The notes: generated by a model not told the origin, from the sequence alone. DNA of 64,000 nucleotides from Corylus avellana (GCF_901000735.1 NC_081543.1:9345921-9409920); one strand, 5' to 3'. Positions 23,599 to 36,418 are shown, counted from the first letter of the stretch. Program-made: numbers and translations.

Positions 23599-25220
23599 AG
23601 TTAGGTGAGTCAATAACATGCCTAGGATTGATTGTTTTGCTTATTTTGTAATATCCTAGAGCATGTTGTTTTTTTTTCATTGCATTTTTTTTTTTTTTTT
23701 TTTGCTTTATTGTTTATGCACTGCATTGTTTTTGTTGTTACACTTTCCGTATGAAGAGTATATACATGATTGTTTTGAGATTCATGTTTTGAGGCATATT
23801 CATAAAAGATTTTTCAAGAAATTCATATATCATGATCTTTGAAAAGCTTATAGATGAGATGTTGTGTGCGGACCACCAAGATTTTTGTCTACTTGCTAAT
23901 CAAATGTTCAGGAATGTGTAATGTCTTGTGAAGACCTAAAAGTAGTTATTAAACCAAATCATTATTTTGTAGTGGGACCTATAAGATGTGATGAAAGTTT
24001 AATGCTAAAGGACATTCATGTCTTGCCTGTTGTAATCTCAATTCAAGCATGTTGTCTTGTTTTGCATTGCATTTGTTTTTCTTTTGTGAAAAATTTCAAA
24101 AAGACAAAAATATGTTACTTTGATTGTTTCCTTTTCTTTCTTTTGTCTTATGCACCTAGATAGTCCATTAATTTCTCATGTTGCTTTTTATGGATTTAAT
24201 TCCTTACGTCTTGGAATGTTCTTAATATGCATGAGATGAAAATTTGTGTCAATGGACTTGTTTTTGTGGTTACCTAAAGCCTAAGCTTATGTGGTACATT
24301 TTGCCTATGCTTTATCTTTTGTGCACATTTAAGCTTAAATTGAGGTTTTGTTTCACTTTATTTGTGAGGTCTGTTAGGTAACCATATGAGGTTTTTGACT
24401 AGTCATATTTTTCAAATTGACCATATGCTAGTTGAACCTAGGGCTTAAAAATTCATGCTTTCTCTGTTGTGATAAGCACCAAAAGTTTAATGACACTTTC
24501 TCAAAGAAAAAAATAAACAAAATAGTGAAACAAATAAAATCAAAAGATCATATTCCAAAAGGAATTTATTTCACTGTGTCAAACTTGTGCAAAATATTTT
24601 ACAAAGAGAATTGTATAGGATGAGAGTGGCTAGGCCCTAGTATGATAAGGTTTGACTTTTGATTTGATATACTTGTCAAAACCTCATGGTGGTGAAACTT
24701 TCTCCTCATTTTGTAAATTGAAATTTTTTTCTCTTTGGATGGCTTACCCACACACCACACAAGCATAGGTTGAATGAAACATTTTCTTGGCTTGGGTTAA
24801 GCAATATGAGTTTCTAGCCATTTCTAGTATCATGTATGTTTTGCATATTTGGAGCATGTTTGAGATATTCATTGTGCAATACATGAGTCATTAATGTGTT
24901 ATCATTTGTGTTCATTTGACTTTTGAGGGGGAGAAACATGTTTCGCATTTTTTAGCTTCTTGTTGATTATTGAGTCATATGTTGAGGGGGAGTTTTTGGT
25001 GATGTGTGTTCATGATCTTGCATTCTACGTCATTTTTTTGTGATCATGAGTTTTATTTCTGTATTCCTGTTCCACATATGCCTTAATATATTTTGTGAAG
25101 TGTTTCAGGAAATATGAAGACCTTTTGTCATTCTGTGACAAAAAGGGGGAGTAAATATGGGGAGATGATGGGATTGGCTCGGCATTTTGGTTTTGTCACT
25201 GAATTGTCAAAGGGGGAGTT

Positions 25221-25949
25221 TGTAAGTTCTTGTGTTGGCTTAATTCAGTTCCAAAATGCAGAGGCTACTGTTCACGAGCTCAAACACTGATATAGAATGC
25301 TCAGAATCCAATCTCCACCGTTCATAATGTAGATTCATGTGTTATGAACGTGCCTGCAAAATTTCAGCTCAATCGAACCACAAACGCCCATCGATCGGAG
25401 CTGTTGATCAAGACTGGACAGGCCGGGTCCGGACCGCAATTCCCCAGGTCCGGACCGCATTTCCAAAAACTAAATTTCTGCTCCGTAAAGCCCTGTCCGA
25501 ACAGCCCATTAACCTGTCCGGACCCCCCGTAAGTTTTAGGCTAAAAAACATGATTTTAAGTGGGTTAGGTCTAGAGTTTTGTCGGGGGTGTATATATACA
25601 TCATTATAGAAGAGAGAAGTACGAATTTTTACCCCTAGAGAGTTCGTCGGAGGCTGTGCTAAGAGAGATCATATGTGGTGAGCGTTAAATTAAATCTCTT
25701 AGAGTTTTAGTTATTCATTTGATAAATCTACGGTTGAAAAGTCTATCGGAAGGGTCTGGTAAAGGAGAATCATGTTGAAGAAGATTGTGAGCAAGGAGAC
25801 GAGTTGTAGGTTTGTCGATCTTACAGAGCCAAGGTCTTGCAAAGGGTTGTAAGTGTTCCTAGTGTCTGTAATTTCTGGATAATCTTTTGATAGTGATTTC
25901 CTGGGTTTGGCTGCCCTGGAGAGGTTTTACTTTTAGATTGGTTTCTAAA
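25221..25949 (+). repeat. 3' LTR, truncated by assembly gap
   Basis: Begins TGTAAGTTCTTGTG right after the polypurine tract and parallels the 5' LTR until the N run. About 150 bp of its end and any target duplication are missing. Confidence 0.85.
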
Positions 25950-26049
25950 NNNNNNNNNNNNNNNNNNNNNNNNNNNNNNNNNNNNNNNNNNNNNNNNNNN
26001 NNNNNNNNNNNNNNNNNNNNNNNNNNNNNNNNNNNNNNNNNNNNNNNNN
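25950..26049. other. Assembly gap (100 N)
   Basis: Exactly 100 N between a broken 3' LTR and the middle of an ankyrin exon copy. The round number suggests a gap of unknown true size; the join on the two sides is therefore unproven. Confidence 0.99.
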
Positions 26050-26346
26050 AAGGTGATGTGGGTGTCTGTGGCGTTCATGGCGACGGCTTATGTTGCAGCC
26101 ACATGGGTGGTCGTGCCACACAGTCAGGGGAGTGATTGGTTGTTTGTGACGCTACTAGCCGTTAGCGGCGGCTCCCTGGGATTGATTTTTATTGGTCTAG
26201 GTGTGATGTTGGTTGAGCATTGGCTGCGGAAAATGAAGTGGAGAAAACTGAGGAAGGATGGAAGGGCGGGGATTGCAGATCCTGATTTGGAAAGTCAGAA
26301 TTCAAATGTTGAGAGCTCATACATGCAAGGATATCACTCATACTGA
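26050..26346 (+). pseudogene. Ankyrin-PGG gene, 3' end fragment (middle arm)
   Basis: In-frame copy of the last 98 codons of the ankyrin-PGG gene ([21 protein letters not shown] to the stop at 26344-26346), covering the last two membrane segments. Only a few residues differ from the intact gene (for example SGGSLG, KMKWRK, NSNVESS). The upstream part is lost in the gap, so whether a full second gene exists cannot be told from this window. Confidence 0.85.
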
Positions 26347-27375
26347 CTGTTTCTGCCTCCCAAAGGATTGATACGATTATAAGGGTTTTTTTTTTTTTTT
26401 TTTTAGGTGATAAGATTATATGGTTTAATTGCAACTGAATTTTACTAATTGCTTTATGTTTTATGGGAGAATTTGATGTTAGTTATGTTAAAATACACAG
26501 CAACTAGAGAGGGGCGCCAATTCCTCAATTAGCTAAATTGGGGTAATGATCAGTAACATAGCCTACTAAACTGGTCAAAACCATTTTTTGGGGCGTTACA
26601 ATTTTGCCTCACTTGATTGATGTTTTATCAATAAAGATTCTAATTTGTTCAAAAAAAAGAAAAAAAAAATGCTAGAATCAAATTACTTAATTAAATCATA
26701 TCTTGGAATATAATGTAACAACCCCCCTCAAACTCAAGGCGAAAGATTTTGGAAACTTGAGTTTGATCTTTTCCTTTGAATGCGGTTGACAACAGTGATT
26801 GGAGGTAGTCGGCGACAATGATTGGAAATGCGTCTTACATAACAATACCAAAAGAGGGCCAACTATGGGCCAAAATGGAAGCTAATTATGGATTAAAATG
26901 GGTTTGGGTTTTAAACAATCTCAAAGGAAATGGCAGTGACTGGAGGGAACGGCATTGTGCAATGACGAAAAAGAAGGTATCGGCGTTGGGCTTGTACAAC
27001 TAGAGGAGGAGGTGCCTAAAATGAGGCATGGACAACTAGAGGAACCGGCGGTATCGAGCCATGGAGGGCTAGAGATAGAGACGACTGGATGAAACCTGCC
27101 AACAAAAGGGACCGGTGGAATGCTAGAGGCTAATGGAAGGTGGACAGCGGCAAAGAAGGTGGCAGCACTGTGAGGCATTGAATCGAGGCGATGCGTCAAA
27201 AAAAGCACCAGAAAAGACAAAGTCGACGATCGGACAGGGTGCCAAAGGATGAGGATATGGTAACGTACGTCTTCTTTCGCGGTGGAGTTGGCTGAGGCAA
27301 ACATAAATTGCAAACTAGAAAATTGTGGCACTGTTTGCAATGTTTTTTAATTTTTTAATTTTTTTTAATAATTGC
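26347..27375. other. Spacer between ankyrin fragment and foldback element
   Basis: Homologous to the ankyrin 3' flank in the left arm and to 38733-39740. At about 26920 the sequence passes directly from the ankyrin-side flank into the block homologous to 5310-4900, skipping everything matching 5310-12260 of the left arm. No gene supported. Confidence 0.6.
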
Positions 27376-28464
27376 AAAATTGGTCCCTGTTGTTGGCCTA
27401 ATTTATAAATCACTCCATGTGGTTTAAAAAATAATTTATAGGTCCATAGAGTAGGCCAAAATAACATTTTACTCCCTGAACTCATTTTCCGTAAATAACT
27501 TAACGGAAACCATTACATTGCCACATTACACCCAATAAAAATAAGACACGTTTTCTTTTTTATTTATGCTTTAAAAAAATGACAAATAAACTTTTCTATG
27601 TCATTTTGAGGCTCCAACACACTCCACGTTAAATTAAATAAACATAATTCCTCTATATCCCTTGTACTACTGTCGTCTTCATCTTCTCCAATGATTCTTG
27701 CCGTCGTGTTTATCTTCCCCAACGATTCTTACCATCGTATTCATCTTCGTCTTCATGCCGTCGTCTTCATCTTCCCCAATGATTCTTGCCGTCGTCTTCA
27801 TCTTCCCAAACAATTCTTGTCATCGTATAATGATTCTTGCCGTCGTCTTCATCTTCCCCAACAATTCTTGCCATCGTATTCATTTTCGTCTTCATGCCGT
27901 CGTCTTCATCTTTCCATTGATTCTCGCGTCCATCTCCAGGAGAGCTACTGAGTTTCATAGTATGACTGAAATCGCCGTGAACGTCACGATTGTAAACCAC
28001 CTTACTTTGGAGCTTTTTTACTTTCACCTTGATTTCAGTCGTACTACGAAACCAAACAGCTCACATAGAGATGAACGCAAGAATCAGTGGGGAAGATAAA
28101 GACGACAGTATAAAGATGAAGATGAATACGACGGCAAGAATTGTTGAGAAAGATGAAGACGACGGCGACACAGGAGATATAGAGGGATTAGGTTTATTTA
28201 ATTTGACGTGGAGTGTGTGTTGAAGCCTTAAACTGACATGGAAAAGCTTATTTGTCATTTTCTTAAAAGTATAAATAAAAAAGAATACGTGTCTTATTTT
28301 TATTGGATGTGATGTAGCAATGTAACGGTTTCCATTAAATCATTTAATAGAAAATGAATTCAAAGAGTAAAATGTTATTTTGGCCTACCCTAGAGACTTA
28401 TAAATTATTTTTTAAACTATAGGGAGTGGTTTGTAAGTTAGGCCAACCACAGGGACCAATTTTA
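27376..28464. mobile_element. Long-TIR foldback DNA element (about 1.1 kb)
   Basis: The outer ends are inverted: AAAATTGGTCCCTGTTG and GGCCTAATTTATAAATC on the left mirror the right end (CCACAGGGACCAATTTT). Inverted similarity continues inward for about 400 bp, including ATAAAAATAAGACACG and CTCCACGT words. The centre repeats GATTCTTGCCGTCGTCTTC-like motifs in both orientations. It is absent from the same place in the right arm (about 39728), where only a poly-T tract remains. It has no coding capacity beyond repeat-derived frames. The target duplication is obscured by poly-T. Confidence 0.8.
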
Positions 28465-28861
28465 TATTTATCCCTTTTTTTTTTTCTTTTTTTTTTTTTC
28501 TAAACAAGTATAAAACAACATTATAAAATAAAGAAGTTTTGTAATTGTGAAATCAATCTGAAACAAAGGATAAGAAAAAAAAAATTGCAATGTAGGATCG
28601 AACAACTGGCATTAGCCTATAGGTCTGATGCCATGAATAAATTAATAATGAAATAAGAAAATAAATAAATGGCGGAATAAAGAAAATAAGAACAAAATAT
28701 TTTATGTTGTTTGATCTATGATCTACATTCACAGGATAAAGCCTTAAGACTACATTATGATTCCATTCACTTAGATGATTTTACAATACGAAGGGGTCCC
28801 TATTTATGAGAAAGCAGAGAAATAAGTATAGCATGTCTCCTTTTTTTTCTTTTTTCTTTTT

Positions 28862-28935
28862 TGGTAACATGTAGGATTCGAACTAATGATCTCTACTTTA
28901 TAAGAAGTATTCCTTACCCGATTGAACTATTTCTA
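28862..28935 (-). mobile_element. tRNA-like SINE head (middle arm copy)
   Basis: B-box complement GATTCGAAC at 28875-28883 and A-box complement CCGATTGAACTA at 28918-28929, orthologous to 4596-4672 and 40045-40130. Here the B box is closer to the GTTCGAATC consensus than in the left arm. Confidence 0.5.
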
Positions 28936-29294
28936 CTATTAGACCAGTTCTTGGCCCATTAACAAACAATTAAAAAAAAAAATTATATACTCTCTTTCTC
29001 TTTTTTTTTTTTTTTTTTTTTTTAACTTTTAAAATTATTATTAAATTAATATTTAATAATGATTAATTCTAAATTTAATAATAATTTTAAAAGTTAAGTT
29101 AATACGAAAGCGTGAGAGTTTGAGTGTCTACCATTAGTTTAAAAAACAGAAAATTCACAAAACAATGAGCCTTTTTAACCCACTCAATTAACCGGGCCCA
29201 ATCCAATACAAATCAAAGTGTACGTCAGCTTAAACACCATGCAAATCTGCCAGGTCACCTCCACATCAGCTTCTCGTCCACCTACTTAAGACAC

Positions 29295-29303
29295 ACGTGG
29301 CAC
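29295..29303 (+). promoter_or_regulatory. ACGTGGCAC element, middle arm
   Basis: Same motif and context as at 4225-4233 and 40514-40522, about 1.5 kb upstream of the copy B start codon, inside the conserved promoter-like block. Confidence 0.4.
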
Positions 29304-29734
29304 ACGTTGATGACCCAGATCCTTCCACCTGTCTTCTCTGTTCGCCAAAGAATCCATCTTTTAGTCTTCCCCAGACAGTCAGCAGCCAGCTGACGCTTCA
29401 CCTTTAATGCAGCGCCCCTTCACCTGCTTCTTCACCCACACACACTGCAGTGTGCACCACTCTGTGTATTCCTTTCTACCCCATTGCTCTTTCTTTCGTA
29501 TCACTGTAAGGAACGTTACGCAGAAGAAGAAAGAAGAGAAAGATACTCAAAAGCAACTTTACAGGTAGATAACAAATTCTCTTGCTTTGTAATCCAGGGC
29601 CGAAGAAGCAAGTCACTATGTTGGTTCGACTCTTTTTTCCCCTAAAGTTGCTTATTTTGATGTTGAAAACGAATTTGGAGGACAAAATAAGTTCAAGTTA
29701 TTGATTTCACCAAATATCCCCTAATGGGCCAATG

Positions 29735-29830
29735 GCCAGATTCCTCTTCTTCTTCTTCTTCTTTTTTTCCCTCATTTGGTTTTCCTCTTTGATATGTTTT
29801 ACTGGTATTTGTATAAGTATAATGGCCAGA

Positions 29831-29887
<57 letters not shown>

Positions 29888-30080
29888 GGGTTTCCTGTTT
29901 GATATATTTTACTGGTATTTGTATTAAGTATAATGGCCAGATTCTCTCTCTCTCTCTCTCTCTCTCAGCTCTCTCACATTTGGGTTTCCTGTTTGATATG
30001 TTTTACTGGTATTTGTATAAGTATAATGGCCAGATTCTTTCTCTCTCTCTCTCTCTCTCTCATTTGGGTTTCCTGTTTGA
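29735..30080 (+). repeat. Minisatellite with CT/CTT microsatellites (middle arm)
   Basis: Three units of the same minisatellite as in the other arms. Three of its microsatellites are pure CT here, including one of nearly 50 bp at about 29836-29882; CTT tracts, common in the other arms, survive only in the first unit. Units share TTTTACTGGTATTTGTAT and ATTTGGGTTTCCTG. Confidence 0.85.
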
Positions 30081-30836
30081 TATGATTGTGGTTTGCATTG
30101 AAATGATTGCTATAATTTATATCATTATAACAATAAAAAATACTTACGTAAAAGAAAGTAGTTCTAGGTGAGTTCCTACTAATATGTAGATGGAAGAACC
30201 CTAATTTGCTCATTCTGCTCTTCACCTTTAGATGTATATATATGAGGTTTCCTTTTGCTTATCAAAAGGATTCCTATTTCTACTTATCAAAAAAAAAAAA
30301 AAAAAAAGATTCCTTTTGCTTTTTCTAAATAATTTCATTCTTCAACAATTATGTGTAAGTAAAGCTTCTCTGTCCTCTAATCTCTCAGAGGCATCAGCAC
30401 TAGCTTACTTAGTTCACTCTTTCTTTAGTTGCCCCCTTTAGCTGCCTTTTCTAATCTTAGTTGCTCTCTTTGAGGCTAAGGTTTTCATAAAAAATTTCTC
30501 GCATGAGGCTGTGTTTTTGAGTGGTTGAATTGGACACCATGTACTTGAATCCAGAAAATTTGTTACAGATTCTGTTAAACTTTTAAATGATTGCTTCATT
30601 GCGTATTGTAGTCGTGCAATATTCTTTGCAACATCATTTCTCTTTCAGTGTGCCTTGGCCTTATGTTTATCTAGATGAGAATACAACCCAACATCACTCT
30701 TCTAAACTTGGTGGATGTTAATAAATCCTTTTATTGTTTCTTTATTTTTTTTCTTTGAAATGCTATTTAATGGTCATTAGAATGTTACCTTACAGGCTCC
30801 TAGTCTGATTATTTCTGGCATTTGTATTAAAGTCTA

Positions 30837-33800
30837 ATGGACTACAGCTATGAAGAGTCAGATATGAGTGAATCTGAGATCAATGAATTCGTAGAGAAAC
30901 CATATGAGCAGCTGATGGCTGGAAAGTACAAAGTTATAGGTCTCAATGGTATGCTTAGATGTCCTTTCTGTGCTGGGAAGAAGAAACAAGATTAAAAGTA
31001 CAAGGATTTGCTTCAACATGCTTCGGGAGTTGGTAAAGGTTCTACTAACAGAAGTGCAAAACAAAAGGCAAACCACCTTGCGTTGGCAAAGTACTTGGAG
31101 ACGGAGCTAGCCAATGAAGTGGATCAAACCCAATTCCTTCGCAATAACGGGCAGTTAAGAACTGTATCTGACACTGACCAGAAAGCAGCTCATACCAGAA
31201 ACAATGTTTTGGAAAATCTAGCCAATGAAATTGATATTACAATTGAAACGCTCAATGAACTACATAACAGGTACAATGAAAAGACCATGTCCTTAAGTAG
31301 GATGCTTGCGGAGAAAGACAAGCTACACTCTGCTTTGCTTGGAGGTTTGTTCCTGGCTCTTTCTGTGTTTGTTGATACATGCTTCATAATACAAATGCAT
31401 GCTCATTTGCAGTGTCTGGTGTATGTTGAAACTTGCCTTTTTCTTAGGTTAATGCTTAGCCAAACTTGTATAAATATAGAAATGTGGCATTGTAGGACCA
31501 AAAGGTCTCGTGAATGTTCTGTTTACTATCCTGGATAAAACTATACAAAAATTTTAGGCTTGTACTTATTCCTTATTGCTGGATTTGAATGTAGGGCTCA
31601 TGGGTCGTGACAGATCATAAGACCTATGATTGAATGCCATATGAAAGGAAAGATTTTTTTCAAGGTTACGCTTCAAAAGAAGTTTGTAGTGTTGAGACCC
31701 AGGAATTAGAAATCACAAAAAATATGCCATCATTTTAAATTATGTTAATGTCATCATCATTATGCATGATATATGGCAGGACAAATAAATTATATTTAAC
31801 TGTTTGATTGATCAGAAATGAGGAAGATGCAGCAGCTTGCGCGTCATAATGTTCAAAGGATATTTGACGAACATGAAAAACTGAATCATGAATTGGAGAC
31901 TAAGAAATATAAACTTGATTCCTGGAGCAAAGAACTGAACAAACGGGAAGCATTAACTGAGCATAAGAGACAAAAGCTTGATGAGGAGAAGAAAAAGGTG
32001 ATATATGTGAATGTGACATTACCAAACAGAATTATTTTTTTAATTAATCAGAAGTTTTAACATTCAATTTCACTTGCTTAGATGCTCTTCATAAATCTTA
32101 GTAGTTTCAGACGTACTTGCTTTAGATCAACTTGCTATAATTTGAGCTAAGCTTGTTTGGGTGTTTGTCCCATGCTGGAAATGGGGCCAACTCAAACATT
32201 TTCTATACCAATTTATGCGCAGCTTACTTTCACTTTCATTGTAATGGCACATTTACTGTTGTCCTTCATATCTTCATCTTTATATATGAGCTTACTGCAC
32301 CAAGAATCTTTTAGTTTTAACTGAATAAAAGCTACTGATACTGGTTTATTTGGAATAAATAAATGATAGATTTAGGAGGAGCTCTTTGAAGTGCTCCATG
32401 CTAAAACACTACATGCTGGGTATTGATGTTATTGTTGGTACTTCTAGCATGATGTTAGGAACAATTATCTTCAATTGACATCCATGGAGCAGCAAAAGGC
32501 CGATGAGAATATCTTAAGGCTGGTTGAAAAGCAAAAGGTGAGCGGCTGAGGTTTTAACTAGAGTCTGTCTCATATGCTGCATAAGAGTTGCTCTTCATTT
32601 TATACTTTTTGTAGCACTCGTTAATTAGGAATTTTAATTTTTCAGAGAGATAAAGAGGAAGCCCTTAATAAGATACTTAAGTTGGAAAAGCAGCTGGAAG
32701 CTAAACAGAAGTTAGAAATGGACATCAAAGAAATTAAAGGGAAACTCCAGGTCATAAAGCATCTTGGAGATGAAGCAGTTCAAAAGAAGATGGAAGACAT
32801 GAATGATGAATTGCAACAAAAAGTCGATGATTTAAATGATATGGAAGATATGAATCTTGACCTTATTGCTAAAGAGCGAGAAAGCAACGCCGAGCTACAA
32901 GGAGCTCGCAAAATATTAATTGCAGTATGATTTCCTTTGCTATACACATGTTTGTCTATATGCATGTGTCTGTGTATTTGGGGACAATATGCATCCAATA
33001 GAGTCACTAGTTTGATATTGTTTTAGAAAGTAGTTTAGTATTGTTGTGTTGGGAATTGTATTAAATGTGTCTTAAATATGCGGTTTCAAGTCACGCATAG
33101 GAATCAGGAACAACGACAGATCAAATTGTCCCACATGAGATCTCCAAAATCAGAAGTAGCAGATGACATTATCATCCAATTGACATTGCTGTTTCTGAAC
33201 AGAGATGGGAATGAGATTAAGTACTTTAATCATTGATGTGCTTTTGACTGGTCACTTTCAGAAACAAGCTAATGACATTCAATTGATAGCAATTGTGTGC
33301 TCTTTTTCATTTTCATTTTGCTGAAACGAGTACAAGAGTTCCATGGGATTAAAGAAGACCACCATTAATTGTATTGCCCTACAGGCTCTAATGGTGTCTA
33401 ATGGACCATAAAGTAAAAAAGGCATAAGCTCCTAGATATGAATCTGCCCATAACCATGCCATATACTAAAACCAAAGTGGAAAAAGAAGTTGCATTAGTG
33501 ACTTTTTCATGTTTACATGTATAATTAATAATGTAATGGAAGTTTATTTTCTTTTTTCCTTCTTTAGGGTTTTACTGAAATGCTGTGTAATTGCACTAAT
33601 ATTGGAATAAAGAGAATGGGAGAAATTGATCAGAAGCCGTTTCAGAATACATGCAAGCAGCGATTTCCCCTTGAGGAAGCAAATGCGCAGGCCTTGACAC
33701 TATGCTCCTTGTGGCAGGAGAATTTGAAAGATCGAAACTGGCATCCTTTTAAAATTGTTGATATCGATGATGAAACCCAGGTATATTCTTTTAAATCCTG

Positions 33801-34403
33801 TTTAAGCCTCTTATTGTTGTATTCGTGTATACAGTTGTGTTAGGAGCTTGTGTGAATTCATATTTGTCATTTATATCATATAGTTGTATATGTTGCTATT
33901 ATAAAAAGCATGAATCAAAACTAGTTTTTAGATATTCGATTTCTGCTCACAAGTTACTCATGATGGGCTGCTGTCTCTTAATTGCTTACTTAAATTTTTC
34001 TTATATGAAGTGTGTCCTTAATTTTAAGCATGCAAACCATGACTCAAAAAAGAAATTTGTTCATGTTGTCTATAAGATTTCATAAGTTCCAGGATTAAAC
34101 TTTTTTTTCTTTTTAATCCTCATTTCAACATTTGAGGAATGGTTTAAAGGCTAATAATTTGTTTTGATGCAGGAAGTAGTAAATGAAGAAGATGAGAAGC
34201 TACGAAATCTCAAACAGTTGTGGGGGGAAGGGATATACATGGCTGTCATTTGTGCATTGAAAGAGATCAATGAGTATAATCCAAGTGGCAGATACATTGT
34301 TTCTGAGCTCTGGAACTTCAAAGAAGAAAGGAAAGCCACATTAAAGGAGGTCATCAGTTACATCTTAAAGAATATCAACACACTTAAGCGCAAGAGACAA
34401 TGA
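30837..34403 (+). pseudogene. IDN2/FDM-like gene, copy B, disrupted
   Basis: Six exons can be traced: 30837-31344, 31816-31997, 32448-32537, 32646-32924, 33568-33780 and 34173-34403. Codon 53, in the zf-XS domain, is TAA (30993-30995) where A and C have TAC (Tyr). An in-frame 390-bp block equal to 43461-43850 of copy C is missing at about 31133, which removes the whole XS domain. The intron-1 donor is intact (GGAG/GTTTGT). Exon 4 is 9 bp shorter than in C (GDEAV against GDDDDEAV). The coiled coil and the XH domain (RTNIGIKRMGEI-like, LCSLWQENLKD) are otherwise open. Translation would stop at 52 residues; a product lacking zf-XS and XS could only arise from a downstream start. Most likely a pseudogene. 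Confidence 0.9.
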
Positions 34404-36039
34404 GTCAGACTGTCAGAAGTTAGTATTCTATTCATATATCTTAATTAAGTTTTAATTAAGTGCAGTTGATATAAAATATTAAGCTCATTTGTAGGCCAAC
34501 TTGGGATTGCCTTGCCAAATAAGCTCCAAAACTAATGGACTTAAATATTGGTTGTTACAATCTTTTGTTTCCAAAGATACAATTATTTTTTGAAAACCTT
34601 GTGTAAGAGATAAGTCACATGACATTCAAGGAGTGTAATTAACTATCATCACTATACAGATGAGCTGATATATGCACAATGATGGGGCTCCCAGATTTTG
34701 CAAATTTGTGACGGGTTTAGTGAAATAATTTTTTATCTGGTACTTTAGTTCAGACTAAATTGTGATGAACCCCAATTAGTTTGATGGCAGGAAAAAATAC
34801 AAGTTTTTATGGCTGATCATCTTGAATCATATATATATACATGCAACTCTTGCTTTAGCCATTTAGTTTTTGAATTGCGGGTAACAACTTGTATTTGTCA
34901 TTTTAAATTTTAACAAAAAAAAAAAAAAAGAGAAATATTTTTGTTTAATGTGATTGAGATGATATAATGTATGTGCATGAAAACAAAAGAAAATGCGTAT
35001 TCATATTAAAAAGAAAAGAAAATGCATCAACTATTACTCCTATACTCCAATTATAATCATCTAAACTGGTAATGGCTGTTGTACTATCTAAGAACCTGTT
35101 AGTGATACAGATTGATTCATAACTATATCGTGTTCGAACTGATAATGGGCAACTTGTTGAAGTTTCGTTAACTGCTGTTTTATAATGAGATTTTAATGCT
35201 AGGTAACGCAGGAAAATTGAGAGACAGAAATTCCAAGAGGGAAAATGGATGCAGAAATCTATAATGGATCTGGAAGAAGGTGGGAGCATTAGTTTTTGGT
35301 ACTACATATCTTTTGTCCAGCTAGTTGGCTCCATTTGTATGTATGCTATAGAGTAGGATCTTTTGGACTTGAATTCGACAATTCTCCAATGAAATTGTGA
35401 ACTTTTTAACTTTATTGGTGGAAATTTCTTTAGTGACTGCAGTTTTAGAATTCAATATTATGACAAAAACTTCTTGTGAGCCTATTTACACCACTTTCCA
35501 GGACCCTTTTCTATTCTTATATTTCTAGCTGAAGATTTTGGCAGCTTGGTATCATTTTGGCATGCTAGAGCATCATCTCATTTTTCTGTTTGCATCTTTT
35601 CCCTCTTCCTACAAGATTCCAATTTTTTTTATTCCTTTTTAAATATATAATTATATTCTTAGTGAACCTTGTATAAATATGAGAAAAAAGAAAATGAGAA
35701 AGCAAAAACTGAATGCTAAAATGACAGAATTTTTTCCACGCTTTTTCAGTAATATTATAACTTCCATGTGGTGCTGGTTATGCAATGTCATTTACCTTGC
35801 ACCCAAAAATTTAATAAAACAAAATAATAATAATAATAATAATAATAATAAAGGAAGAAAAAGTTTACAAAGTAAAAAACACGCCATAAAACCAGAATTG
35901 ACAGAAGATGGTGCACCTCATTAAATATGATTTAGCCATATTTGCGCTAATCAACACCACCATAGTTGTCAGGCATCTTTTGTCTATTTTATGCTTCTGC
36001 ATGAAACAATCGAAACTTGCAACTCTACTAGACTCGACA
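34404..36039. other. 3' flank of copy B
   Basis: Homologous to 47156-48615 and without a supported gene. It includes a TAA microsatellite (about 35824-35851) and a stretch at 35650-35910 that differs from the right arm. Confidence 0.6.
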
Positions 36040-36413
36040 ATAAAGCCTAACTACCCCAAAAGTAGGACCGGCACAACATTGTCGATCGGGATATGTCTTG
36101 AACTGCCAAGATCGCCAGAAAGTCACTATCAAGCGCACCCAACACTCAGCATGGTCCGACTAAGCTCTGTAGCTGCTACTAAGCTCACCTAGCACTCGAC
36201 TTTGTCCGATTGGGCTCCAAAGATGCTACCAAGTGCACTTAACACTCGGCCTCGTCCGATCGGGAACAATTTGACTAGGACTGAGCCACGAGTTCAGGGG
36301 GCTAAGACATGTGCCACATACTGGACACCTTAACACCCTACACTCGACTTGGTCCGACTAGGCTCTAAAACCACTAGTAAGTGCACCCAACACTCGGCAT
36401 GTTCCGACAGGGC
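36040..36413. repeat. Degenerate minisatellite, CACTCGGC-GTCCGA type
   Basis: About five to six degenerate units of roughly 50-60 bp with the words CACTCGGC, TGGTCCGACTAGGCTC and AAGTGCACCCAACACTC (positions near 36150, 36190, 36245, 36345, 36390). The TRIM at 36419-37126 is inserted in it; a last partial unit (GTCGTTACTAAGCACACCTAG) follows at about 37132-37152. It joins the middle and right arms. Confidence 0.75.
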
Positions 36414-36418
36414 TTGAA

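Larger units (their letters stand above)
21834..25949 (+). mobile_element. Non-autonomous Ty1-copia-type LTR retrotransposon, gag only
   Basis: Layout: 5' LTR 21834-22715 (starts TGTTAG, ends TCAACA), primer-binding site TGGTATCAGAGC at 22730-22741 (initiator tRNA-Met type), a gag-like frame at 22798-23598, about 1.6 kb of non-coding DNA, polypurine tract AAAGGGGGAG at 25209-25218, and 3' LTR from 25221 cut by the assembly gap at 25950. The 5-bp sequence before the element is ATCAT; the other flank is lost in the gap. No protease, integrase or reverse transcriptase is present, so it would depend on a partner element. Multiple polypurine-like motifs suggest the Sirevirus lineage, as an inference. 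Confidence 0.88.
26050..36035 (+). repeat. Middle arm of the three-copy segmental duplication
   Basis: Direct copy of the block also seen at 37150-48615 and inverted at 1-13755. It starts in the ankyrin last exon at the gap and ends about 36035, where homology with 48615 stops. It carries IDN2-like pseudogene B and a private 1.1-kb foldback element (27376-28464). Confidence 0.88.

Noticed and set aside
27691..28099. Repetitive frames of 86-133 codons with FIFPNDSC-type repeats
   Set aside because: They come from the palindromic core of the foldback element, appear on both strands, and have no independent support.
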